Assembly (NCBI RefSeq): GCF_029978005.1
Contig: NZ_JARKOZ010000095.1
Coordinates: 1 to 64,000 of the forward strand
Length of the DNA stretch: 64,000 bases
DNA from: Solidesulfovibrio sp.
Lineage (GTDB): Bacteria > Desulfobacterota > Desulfovibrionia > Desulfovibrionales > Desulfovibrionaceae
Direction of reading: 5' to 3'
Position 1 is the first letter of the stretch; each line of letters opens with the position of its first letter. This document shows, piece by piece, positions 8,794 through 16,471 of this stretch. The notes beneath the pieces are model-generated. The model saw nothing but the letters and a program-made list of their open reading frames with translations, made no database searches and was not told the origin of the DNA. The position numbers and the translations under genes are program-made.

Positions 8794-10187
8794 AGATCCT
8801 TTATTATGATTGTCGCGCCGGCATCAGCGGCGACATGAATCTGGCGGCCATGCTCCACCTCGGCGTGGACCAGGACCATTTGCGCACGGAGCTGTCCAGG
8901 CTCGGGCTCGACGCGGAATTCGACCTGCGCGTCTCCCGGGCCGCCAAAAGTGGCATCGCCGGCCTGCGGGTGGACGTGGACCTCGCCGACGCCACGCCCG
9001 ACGGCGTCGCGCTCGGCCATGGCCATGACCACGGGCACGAACACACGCACGGGCACGAGCATGGCCACACGCATGAACACGGCCATGGTCACGACCACGA
9101 GCATGCGCACGAGCACGCCCATACGCACGAGCACGGCCATGACCACGCCCACGCGCCGCACGACCATGCCGGGGACCATCACGGGCCCGGCCACGACCAT
9201 GGCCAGGCCTGCCAGGGGCACGGCCCCCACCGAGGCCTGTCCGACATCGAGGCCATCATCGAAGGCAGCGGCTTGGCCGAGCCCGTGCGCCGCACCAGCC
9301 TGGCGATCTTTCGCCGCCTGGCCCGGGCCGAGGCGGCCGTCCACGGCGTGCCCGTGGAGGCAGTGCATTTTCACGAGGTCGGGGCCACCGACGCCCTGGT
9401 GGACATCGTGGGCGCGGCCATATGCCGCCACGCCTTGGACGTGGACGCGGTCTGGGCCTCGCCCGTGGAGCTCGGCGGCGGGTTCGTGCGCTGCGCCCAT
9501 GGGCTCATCCCCGTGCCGGCCCCGGCCACGGTCGAACTGCTCCACGGCATCCCCACCACCCGGGGGGCGACGGCGGCCGAAACCGCCACGCCCACTGGCG
9601 CGGCCATCATCGCCACCCTGGCCGAGCGCTTCACGGACGCCCCGGCCATGGTCGTGGAAAAAACCGCCTACGGCGTCGGCCACCGCGACATGGCCATCCC
9701 CAACCTCCTGCGCGTGCACCTGGCCCGGGCCGAGGGCGGCAAAGTCCGCGGCACGACGCAGCCGGCCAGGCTCCTGCAATGCAACATCGACGACATGACC
9801 GGCGAGATGCTCGGTGCGGCCCTGGAGCTGCTCATGGACGCCGGAGCCATGGACGTGCACTTCACGCCCATCGTCATGAAAAAAAGCCGGCCGGCCACCT
9901 GTCTGTCGCTTTTGTGCGGCGAGGCGGACCAGGCCCGCTTCACGGAACTGCTCTTCCGCCACACCACCACGCTCGGGGTCAAGAGCTTTCCCCTGGACAA
10001 GATCGTGCTGGACGTGGCCTTCGAGACCCGGCAGACGCCCCTTGGCCCGGTGACCATGAAAAACGCCCTGATGGACGGCGCGGTGCTGCGCTCCAAGCCG
10101 GAGTTCGAGGACTGCCGCCGGCTGGCCGAGGCCCACGGACTGCCTCTGGCCGAGGTCTACGCCGCCGTCGGCAAATGCGGGAAATAG
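8790..10187 (+). CDS. larC: nickel-pincer cofactor biosynthesis protein LarC (nickel insertion), with His-rich insertion
   Basis: MKILYYDCRAGISGDMNLAAMLHLGVD...VHFHEVGATDALVDIVGAA...NIDDMTGEMLGAALELLMDAGAMDVHFTPIVMKKSRPA; His-rich region at about 9019-9230. Confidence 0.96.
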   Translation: MKILYYDCRAGISGDMNLAAMLHLGVDQDHLRTELSRLGLDAEFDLRVSRAAKSGIAGLRVDVDLADATPDGVALGHGHDHGHEHTHGHEHGHTHEHGHGHDHEHAHEHAHTHEHGHDHAHAPHDHAGDHHGPGHDHGQACQGHGPHRGLSDIEAIIEGSGLAEPVRRTSLAIFRRLARAEAAVHGVPVEAVHFHEVGATDALVDIVGAAICRHALDVDAVWASPVELGGGFVRCAHGLIPVPAPATVELLHGIPTTRGATAAETATPTGAAIIATLAERFTDAPAMVVEKTAYGVGHRDMAIPNLLRVHLARAEGGKVRGTTQPARLLQCNIDDMTGEMLGAALELLMDAGAMDVHFTPIVMKKSRPATCLSLLCGEADQARFTELLFRHTTTLGVKSFPLDKIVLDVAFETRQTPLGPVTMKNALMDGAVLRSKPEFEDCRRLAEAHGLPLAEVYAAVGKCGK

Positions 10188-10189
10188 CC

Positions 10190-11065
10190 ATGGACCGAAT
10201 GAGCCCCCCGGAAACGACGCCCACCCAGCGCGAAGCGGCTCTTCTGCGCGAGCTTCGCGGCCTGGGCCGCGTGCTCGTGGCCTTCTCCGGCGGCGTGGAC
10301 AGCACCTTCCTGCTCCAGGCGGCCCTGGCGGCCCTCGGCGCGGAGAACGTCCTGGCCGCCACCCTGGCCCCGCCCTACGCCGCCAGGGCCGAGGTCGAGG
10401 AGGCCGTGCGCCTGGCCGGCGCGCTCGGCGCGCGCCACAGGCTCCTCCCCGTGCCCTTTCCCGAGGCCGTGCGCGACAACCCCCCGGACCGCTGCTACCG
10501 CTGCAAGCGCCTGCTTTTCTCGCGCCTGCTCGAACTGGCCGCTTCCGAGGGCCTGGACCGCGTCGCCGATGGCACCAACCGCGACGATTTGGGCGACTAC
10601 CGGCCCGGGCTTGCGGCCCTTGCCGAACTGGGCGTGGCCAGTCCACTTGCCGCGGCCGGCCTGACCAAGGCCGACATCCGCGCCCTGTCGCGGCAGCGCG
10701 GGCTGCCCACCTGGGACAAACCCTCGGCCCCCTGCCTGCTCACGCGCCTGCCCCACGGCGCGCGCGTCGTCGAGGCGGACCTTGTCCGCGTGGAGCAGGG
10801 CGAGACCGTGCTGCGGGAACTCGGCTTCCCCGGCGCGCGCCTTCGCCTGCATGGCGATCTGGCCCGCATCGAGGTGCCGGCCGCAAGCATCGCGGAACTG
10901 GCGGCGGCCGCCGCCGCAAACGACCTGCCCGGCCGCCTCGGACGGCTCGGCCTGCGCCACGTGACCGTGGACCTGGCCGGCTACCGGACGAGCCGCCCCA
11001 ACCAGCCCGCCTCAGGCGGGGAAACGGAATCCGAAGACGCATGGACACCCAAGAGACGCTCCTGA
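10190..11065 (+). CDS. larE: ATP-dependent sacrificial sulfur transferase LarE
   Basis: PP-loop motif VLVAFSGGVDSTFLLQAAL; NPPDRCYRCKRLLFSRL; WDKPSAPCLLTRLPHG; in operon with larC and larB. Confidence 0.95.
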   Translation: MDRMSPPETTPTQREAALLRELRGLGRVLVAFSGGVDSTFLLQAALAALGAENVLAATLAPPYAARAEVEEAVRLAGALGARHRLLPVPFPEAVRDNPPDRCYRCKRLLFSRLLELAASEGLDRVADGTNRDDLGDYRPGLAALAELGVASPLAAAGLTKADIRALSRQRGLPTWDKPSAPCLLTRLPHGARVVEADLVRVEQGETVLRELGFPGARLRLHGDLARIEVPAASIAELAAAAAANDLPGRLGRLGLRHVTVDLAGYRTSRPNQPASGGETESEDAWTPKRRS

Positions 11066-11820
11066 CGCTTCTGACCGCCGTCAAAAACGGCGAACTGGAC
11101 GTGACCGAAGGCATGGCGCGCCTGCGCGACCTGCCGTTTCTGGAAATGGGGCACACCAAGATCGACCTGCACCGGCCGCTTCGAAACGGCTTTCCCGAGG
11201 TGGTCTACGCCGCGGGCAAGACCGCCGATCAGGTGGTGGACATCTTCTGCCGCCTGCGCGACCGCTCTCCGGTGCTGGCCACCCGCGTGCCCGAGGAGAC
11301 GGCCCGGCGCGTGCTCGAAGCCTGCCCCGGGGTCCGGCACAACCCCCTGGCCCGCACTCTGACCCTGGGCGGGGAGGACGTCGTCTGCGGCGACGGCGAG
11401 ATCGGCGTGGTCACGGCCGGCACCTCGGACCTGCCCGTGGCCGAGGAGGCGGTCGAGACCTGCCGCATGTTCGGCCACAAGGCCTTCCTCGTCAGCGACG
11501 TGGGCGTGGCCGGGCTGCATCGGCTGCTCGACAGCATCGACGTCCTGCGCCGGGCCCGGGTGCTCATCGTGGTGGCCGGCATGGAAGGGGCGCTGGCCAG
11601 CGTCGTCGGCGGCCTCGTGCCCCAGCCGGTGGTGGCCGTGCCCACCTCGGTGGGCTACGGCGCGGCCCTTTCCGGGTTCACGGCCCTTTGCGGCATGCTG
11701 ACCTCGTGCGCCAGCGGCGTGACCGTGGTCAACATCGACAACGGCTTCGGCGCGGCCTGCGCCGCCTGCCGCGTCAACAACCTGTGCCGGCGGTCCGCCG
11801 AGGAAAACGGGAAAGGATAA
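11041..11820 (+). CDS. larB: nickel-pincer cofactor biosynthesis protein LarB
   Basis: C-terminal PurE-like region (IGVVTAGTSDLPVAEEAVETCRMFG...VLIVVAGMEGALASVVGGLVPQPVVAVPTSVGYGAALSGFTALCGMLTSCASGVTVVNIDNGFGAA). Overlaps the larE 3' end. Confidence 0.95.
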   Translation: MDTQETLLTLLTAVKNGELDVTEGMARLRDLPFLEMGHTKIDLHRPLRNGFPEVVYAAGKTADQVVDIFCRLRDRSPVLATRVPEETARRVLEACPGVRHNPLARTLTLGGEDVVCGDGEIGVVTAGTSDLPVAEEAVETCRMFGHKAFLVSDVGVAGLHRLLDSIDVLRRARVLIVVAGMEGALASVVGGLVPQPVVAVPTSVGYGAALSGFTALCGMLTSCASGVTVVNIDNGFGAACAACRVNNLCRRSAEENGKG

Positions 11821-11956
11821 AACGAAGAAAGGAGGGCCGGCGGTACTGGTCCGGCCGCGCCGGCCGTCCGGGGCCGTCCCCGGAAAACGCCCGGGTCCCC
11901 GGCCTCACGCCGAACCCCCGGGAGCGAAAAAAACGTCCGGGCGGCCCTATGGACAG

Positions 11957-12003
11957 GGCTTCCCCGGGACCGGCCCGCCGCTTGGGACGGTCCCGGGGAA
12001 GCC
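11957..12003. terminator. bidirectional terminator hairpin between larB and the receiver gene
   Basis: Perfect 16-bp inverted repeat GGCTTCCCCGGGACCG/CGGTCCCGGGGAAGCC with 15-nt loop, followed by GCTCGTTTT, between convergent genes. Confidence 0.75.
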
Positions 12004-12083
12004 GCTCGTTTTGCGCCCGCGAAACGCGTCCCCGCGCGTTTGGCGGGCGGACTGGGCCGGGCCGGCGGTCCTCGACGCCGCCG

Positions 12084-12440
12084 TTACTCGCCGCAGGCCT
12101 TCTTCACGGCCGTGAGCACGGCCTCGGGCTCGAAAGGCTTGTGGATGGCGGCCACGGCCTTGCGGATGGCCATATCGTGGCCGGTCAGCCCGCTGATGAC
12201 CACCACGGGGATGTTCTTGAACTCGTCCTTTTGGCTGAACTTCCGGTAGAAGCGCGGCCCCCACTCGTGGGGCATCTCCAGGTCCAGGGTGATGCAGTCC
12301 GGACGCTCGCGTTCGAGCACGTCCATGGCCGCGTCGCCGTCGCTGGCGCTGCACGTCTCGAAGCCATTGTCCCCAAGCAGCGTGACGAGATAGGAGACGA
12401 TCTGGGGATCGTCGTCCACCACCATGATTTTCTTGGCCAT
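12084..12440 (-). CDS. single-domain response regulator (Rrf1-like receiver)
   Basis: MAKKIMVVDDDPQIVSYLVTLLGDNGFETCSASDGDAAMDVLERERPDCITLDLEMPHEWGPRFYRKFSQ...HKPFEPEAV; receiver domain only, no output domain. Confidence 0.93.
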   Translation of the reverse strand: MAKKIMVVDDDPQIVSYLVTLLGDNGFETCSASDGDAAMDVLERERPDCITLDLEMPHEWGPRFYRKFSQKDEFKNIPVVVISGLTGHDMAIRKAVAAIHKPFEPEAVLTAVKKACGE

Positions 12441-12586
12441 CTCCGACTCCTTGGTGGGCGCGCGGCCGGCGGCGGACGCGTTCCCGATGCGGTTGCTCGC
12501 TATTTACGCCATAGCCATACGGGAATACCGGTTGCCTAGCACAGGGAACGGGGCTCGGGGAAGGGCGGCACGTCCGTTTTCCCTTT

Positions 12587-12616
12587 CCCGGCGGCCGCGT
12601 CGGCGCGGCGGCCGGG
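12587..12616. terminator. hairpin between sensor kinase and receiver genes
   Basis: CCCGGCGGCCGCG-TCGG-CGCGGCGGCCGGG (12 of 13 pairs) followed by TTTT on the + strand. Confidence 0.4.
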
Positions 12617-12683
12617 TTTTGCTCGTCGGTTGTTTCCAAGCATAATAGTCTGAAATTGTTTCCAAAACCATACACCCTTCGGC

Positions 12684-15056
12684 TCAGGCGCGCAACTCCC
12701 TGGCGGTATGGCCGTTTTCCGGCCGCAGGCGCGGCAGGTGGATGACGAAGCGCGCCCCTTGCCCCGGTTCGTTGATCACATCGATGGAACCGCCGTAATC
12801 CGTGATGATTCCGTAGCTGATGGACAACCCCAGGCCCGTGCCCTTGCCCACGGCCTTGGTGGTGAAGAAGGGCTCGAAGACCTTGTCCTGGATGTTGGGC
12901 GGGATGCCGCCGCCGGTGTCCGCGACCTCGGCCGTCACGGCCTCGTCCTCGGCGTAGACCCGCAGGCTCACCCGCTTGGCCGCGCCGGGCCCGGCTTCGG
13001 CCGCATGCTCCTCCACGGCGTCGCGGGCGTTGAGGAGCAGGTTCATGAACACCTGCTCCAGCCGGTTGCCTTCGGCCAGCACCTTGGGCAGATCCGGGGC
13101 GATGTCGCAGGTCACCCCGATGTTGCGCACCTTGAGCTGCTGGGTGAAGAGCTCGAGGGTGCGCGAGAGCACCTCGCCGAGGTCCACGGGCTCGACCACG
13201 AGCTCGGATTTGCGCCCGAACTCGCGCATGTGGTTGATGATGCGGGTGGCCCGGGCGATGTGCTTGCCGATGCCCTCGGCCATCTCCTGGAAGAGCTCCC
13301 GGGGCACGGCCCCGTCGCCCCTGGTCTTGCGCAGGAGGTAGTCGGAGATGGTCTGGATGACGGTCATGGGCTGGTTGAGTTCGTGGGCGACGCTGGTGGC
13401 CATCTCGCCGAGCGTGGCCATCTTGCCCGCCTGGATGAGCTGCTGCTCGGTCTCGAGCCGGCGGGTGATGTCCGTGGCCGAGACCAGGTAGACCTGGCTG
13501 CCCGGGAAGGCGGCCGTGGACACGCGCACCGAGACGTAGATGCTCTCGCCGTCCTTTTTGGCGTGCCTGGCCCGGTCGATGGCGCTCTGCTCCCGGATGC
13601 GGCGCTCGTAGCCGCTGCGGTCGCGGTCGGCGAAGAGGTCCAGGAAGCTCTTGCCGAGCAGCTCCCCCTGCTCGTAGCCGTAGACCTCCTTGGCCTTCTG
13701 GTTGCACTCGACGATGGTCAGAGTCTCGCGGTCGAGGACGAACAGCGCCGTGGGGATGCAGCTGAAGATGGCCAGGTACTTGCGCCGCGAGCGTTCGAGC
13801 TCCTCCTCCAGGAACTTGCTGTCCGTGATGTCGAGGCTGATCTCCATGACCGCGTTGACGTTGCCCGCGGCGTCGGTCATGGGCGCGGTGCTGACGAAGA
13901 AGCTGCGCTTGGAGCCGTCCTTGGCCGTGGTCACCTCCTCGGTGGCGTGGGGGAGGTTGTCTTCGAAGGTGCGGATCACCGGGCAGTTGGGGCAGGGGGC
14001 GTCCAGGCCCTTGTAGGCCTTGTAGCAGTATTCGCCGGGCCGGGCGTGGAACTCCCCGGCGAAGAGCTGGTTGTAGCTGACCAGGCGCAGGTCGCGGTCC
14101 TGCACGGTGATGGTGCAGGGCACGTGCTCGAAGAGGTCCTGGTAGCGCTTCATCTGGCGGGCGAGCTCGGCCTGCTTGGACAGCACCTCCCGGCCCATGG
14201 CCCCGATGGCCCGGCCGAGTTCCCCCATCTCGTCGCACTGGCGCATGTCCAGGCCCTGGAATTCTTCGCCCCGGGCGATGGCCCGGGTGGCGCGCATCAT
14301 GCGCCGCACCGGCCGGTTGACCAGCAGGTGCAGGCACAGGAAAAGGATGAGGAACAGCGCCCCGGCGATGGCCAGGGCCATAAGGAAGTTGATGCGGCCG
14401 AACCGGGCCAGGTTGGCCTGCGGCCCCTCCAGGGAGACCACCATGTCGAGCAGGCCCAGGATCTGCTTGCCGGGCGGGTGCACGTGGCAGGGGTCGCCCG
14501 AGCAGGAGACGTCGTTGCGGATGGGGAAGATGATGCCCAGGCACTGCTGCTCCGTGGCGTCGGCGAACACGCGGGTGCGCTGCTTGATGTCCAGGCGCGA
14601 CAGCGGCGGCTCCAGGCGGTGGCAGACGTAGCAGGCCTCCTGCTTGATGTCCGTGACGGCCCCTATCTCGGTGGTCTGGTTGGAATACTTGATCTCGCCG
14701 CGCTTGTTGTAGACGCGGATGGAGCGGATGGCCCGCTGGGAGCCGATGTTGCGCACGATCTCCTGGGTGGCGTCGGGCGCGTAGGTCAGCATGGAGTCGT
14801 GCAGGCCGAGGATGATGGTGGTGCCCAGGCGGTCGATGTCGGACACGGTGTTTTCCATGGACAGGGCTTCCATGGCTTCCATGTTGATCGAGGACCACAG
14901 GAAGAAAAAGAACATCAGGGCCGCGCCGGAGACGATGGCCAGCTTGGTGATCAGCGAGCAGCGGATGCGTGTGAGCAGGCCTCCCGAGGCCTGGGCGAAA
15001 CGGTCCAGGGGCGACGGTCCCTGCCGGGCCGCTTTCCGCGATGCGCGCGTCTTCAT
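12684..15056 (-). CDS. membrane PAS-domain sensor histidine kinase with c-type heme motifs in the sensor region
   Basis: N-terminal TM, periplasmic region with CYVCH (CXXCH) and CSGDPCH (CX4CH), HAMP-like region, two PAS domains, H-box ([14 protein letters not shown]) and HATPase ([18 protein letters not shown]). Confidence 0.93.
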   Translation of the reverse strand: MKTRASRKAARQGPSPLDRFAQASGGLLTRIRCSLITKLAIVSGAALMFFFFLWSSINMEAMEALSMENTVSDIDRLGTTIILGLHDSMLTYAPDATQEIVRNIGSQRAIRSIRVYNKRGEIKYSNQTTEIGAVTDIKQEACYVCHRLEPPLSRLDIKQRTRVFADATEQQCLGIIFPIRNDVSCSGDPCHVHPPGKQILGLLDMVVSLEGPQANLARFGRINFLMALAIAGALFLILFLCLHLLVNRPVRRMMRATRAIARGEEFQGLDMRQCDEMGELGRAIGAMGREVLSKQAELARQMKRYQDLFEHVPCTITVQDRDLRLVSYNQLFAGEFHARPGEYCYKAYKGLDAPCPNCPVIRTFEDNLPHATEEVTTAKDGSKRSFFVSTAPMTDAAGNVNAVMEISLDITDSKFLEEELERSRRKYLAIFSCIPTALFVLDRETLTIVECNQKAKEVYGYEQGELLGKSFLDLFADRDRSGYERRIREQSAIDRARHAKKDGESIYVSVRVSTAAFPGSQVYLVSATDITRRLETEQQLIQAGKMATLGEMATSVAHELNQPMTVIQTISDYLLRKTRGDGAVPRELFQEMAEGIGKHIARATRIINHMREFGRKSELVVEPVDLGEVLSRTLELFTQQLKVRNIGVTCDIAPDLPKVLAEGNRLEQVFMNLLLNARDAVEEHAAEAGPGAAKRVSLRVYAEDEAVTAEVADTGGGIPPNIQDKVFEPFFTTKAVGKGTGLGLSISYGIITDYGGSIDVINEPGQGARFVIHLPRLRPENGHTARELRA

Positions 15057-15083
15057 GGTCCCCTCCGCCGCCAAGGGCGCTGG

Positions 15084-16169
15084 TTACGGGACGCTCACCG
15101 TGATGGAGAAGGCCCCGGTCATGGCCCAGACGATCTCCCCGACCTCCAGGCGCATGTTGGCGAGGCTTTCCGGGGTGATGACCGAGCACACCCTGGCCCC
15201 GTCCTCGAGCTGCACCACCACCTCGGCCGTGTCCGCGCCCACCATGATGCGCTCGACCACGCCCCGGAAGCGGTTGGGGCCGGCGGCGGCCTGGCCGGCG
15301 TCGTCCCGGGTGAGCCTGGGCGGGCGGATGCGGGCGGTCACCGGGCTTCCCCGGCGAAGCCCCATGGCCCGCAGGTGGTCGTTGGACAGTACCGACACCA
15401 GGCGGTGGCCGCCAGGGGTTTCGACCTCGACGAGGGATTGCAGGTCGCCGGGGCTCACGTTGGCCACCTTGCCGGAAAAGACGTTGCGGCTGTCCTCGGC
15501 CGGGGTTTTCTCCCGGTCGAGCAGGGCCACGTCCAGGGCGGCGGCGTCCTCGCCGGAAAGCTCCAGAAAGGCGGCCGTGGAATTGGCCGTCAGGTGCCCC
15601 AGGCTGCGTTGGATGGCGACCAGGGGCACGCCGCCGCGCAGCAGTTCGATGCCCCGCGACCGGCGCAGGGTGTTGGGGTTGGCCATGTGGCGGGGCAGGC
15701 CGCACTCGGCCGCCCGCTCGTAGAGCACCCGGCGCACGTAGCCCTGGTCCAGGGCGAAGAGCGTGCCGCGAAAAGGCGCGTAGTCGGCGTCGCGCAGGAT
15801 CTGGCCCAGTTCGGCGTGCAGCTCGTGAGGCATGTAGACCTCGCGCCACGGCCGGGCCTCCTCGCCGCGCCCGCCGAGGCGCACCTTGCGGGCCACCAGG
15901 TCGAAGTCCTCCACGTCGTGGACGGCCAGCACCTCGCCGAGCTTGGCTCCGGTGTGCCGCAGCATCAAAAACACGAGTCGGCAGCGGTTTCGTGATATTT
16001 TCGAGCGCTTGCCCCGGGCGTTGGCGACCCAGCGGGAAAAAGCCTGATCGAGCTGCGCCATCTGTTCCGGGGTCAGGTATTTGGCCGAAGCGGCGGCGCC
16101 GCCGTCGGGAAAAGCGCTCGGATCGTCATTTTCCTCGAACAAATTCGGATCATTAGGGATAATCCCCAT
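15084..16169 (-). CDS. tunR: TunR-like regulator: tyrosine-recombinase fold fused to two TOBE/Mop-like domains
   Basis: Integrase-like core (RHTGAKLGEVLAVHDVEDFD...NPNTLRRSRGIELLRGGVPLVAIQRSLGHLTANSTAAFLEL) followed by TOBE-like segments (NVFSGKVANVSPGDLQSLVEVETPGG..., NRFRGVVERIMVGADTAEVVVQLEDG...). Resembles the tungstate-responsive TunR family of sulfate reducers. Confidence 0.82.
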   Translation of the reverse strand: MGIIPNDPNLFEENDDPSAFPDGGAAASAKYLTPEQMAQLDQAFSRWVANARGKRSKISRNRCRLVFLMLRHTGAKLGEVLAVHDVEDFDLVARKVRLGGRGEEARPWREVYMPHELHAELGQILRDADYAPFRGTLFALDQGYVRRVLYERAAECGLPRHMANPNTLRRSRGIELLRGGVPLVAIQRSLGHLTANSTAAFLELSGEDAAALDVALLDREKTPAEDSRNVFSGKVANVSPGDLQSLVEVETPGGHRLVSVLSNDHLRAMGLRRGSPVTARIRPPRLTRDDAGQAAAGPNRFRGVVERIMVGADTAEVVVQLEDGARVCSVITPESLANMRLEVGEIVWAMTGAFSITVSVP

Positions 16170-16287
16170 AGGGGAACGCCTCCGTAGCGTTTTGCGGCGT
16201 CATGGGGAAGAAGATTTTTCATGACGCCTGTCGTGGGAAATCAAAAAATCAGGTGACAAGATTCACAAAACTCGCTAAGGACTAACC

Positions 16288-16311
16288 TCACGCATTGCAG
16301 GCAAATCGTGA
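16288..16311. promoter_or_regulatory. inverted repeat TCACG-N14-CGTGA in the tunR/hmcA divergent intergenic region
   Basis: Perfect 5-bp inverted repeat; half-sites match those upstream of mop (1925-1952, 2003-2025). Confidence 0.4.
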
Positions 16312-16357
16312 TAATTTTTGGTGGCGCTGTCAAGAGCCTTTTTCAGGCGGCGCGGCT

Positions 16358-16393
16358 CCCGGCCCGGGGCGTTCCCTGACGCCCCGGGCCGGG
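16358..16393 (+). promoter_or_regulatory. stable hairpin upstream of hmcA (possible leader structure)
   Basis: Perfect 14-bp inverted repeat CCCGGCCCGGGGCG-TTCCCTGA-CGCCCCGGGCCGGG, ending 78 nt before the hmcA start. Confidence 0.45.
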
Positions 16394-16471
16394 ACCGTGG
16401 GACGGCGTCCCGGGACCGAGGCCAAGGGAGATGGGTGAAGTGAACACGTCAAGCAGAAGGTCAGTAATCGT

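Noticed and set aside
9019-9230. CAC/CAT-rich repetitive tract considered as a noncoding repeat
   Set aside because: It is in frame with larC and encodes a His-rich metal-binding insertion, so it is a coding feature.
12708-15995. 1095-aa + strand ORF antisense to the sensor kinase and tunR
   Set aside because: Shadow ORF of real genes on the minus strand; no recognisable domain.
15084-16169. Phage integrase / mobile element
   Set aside because: Catalytic residues appear substituted and TOBE domains are fused; no attachment sites, tRNA or phage genes nearby. Better explained as a TunR-type regulator.
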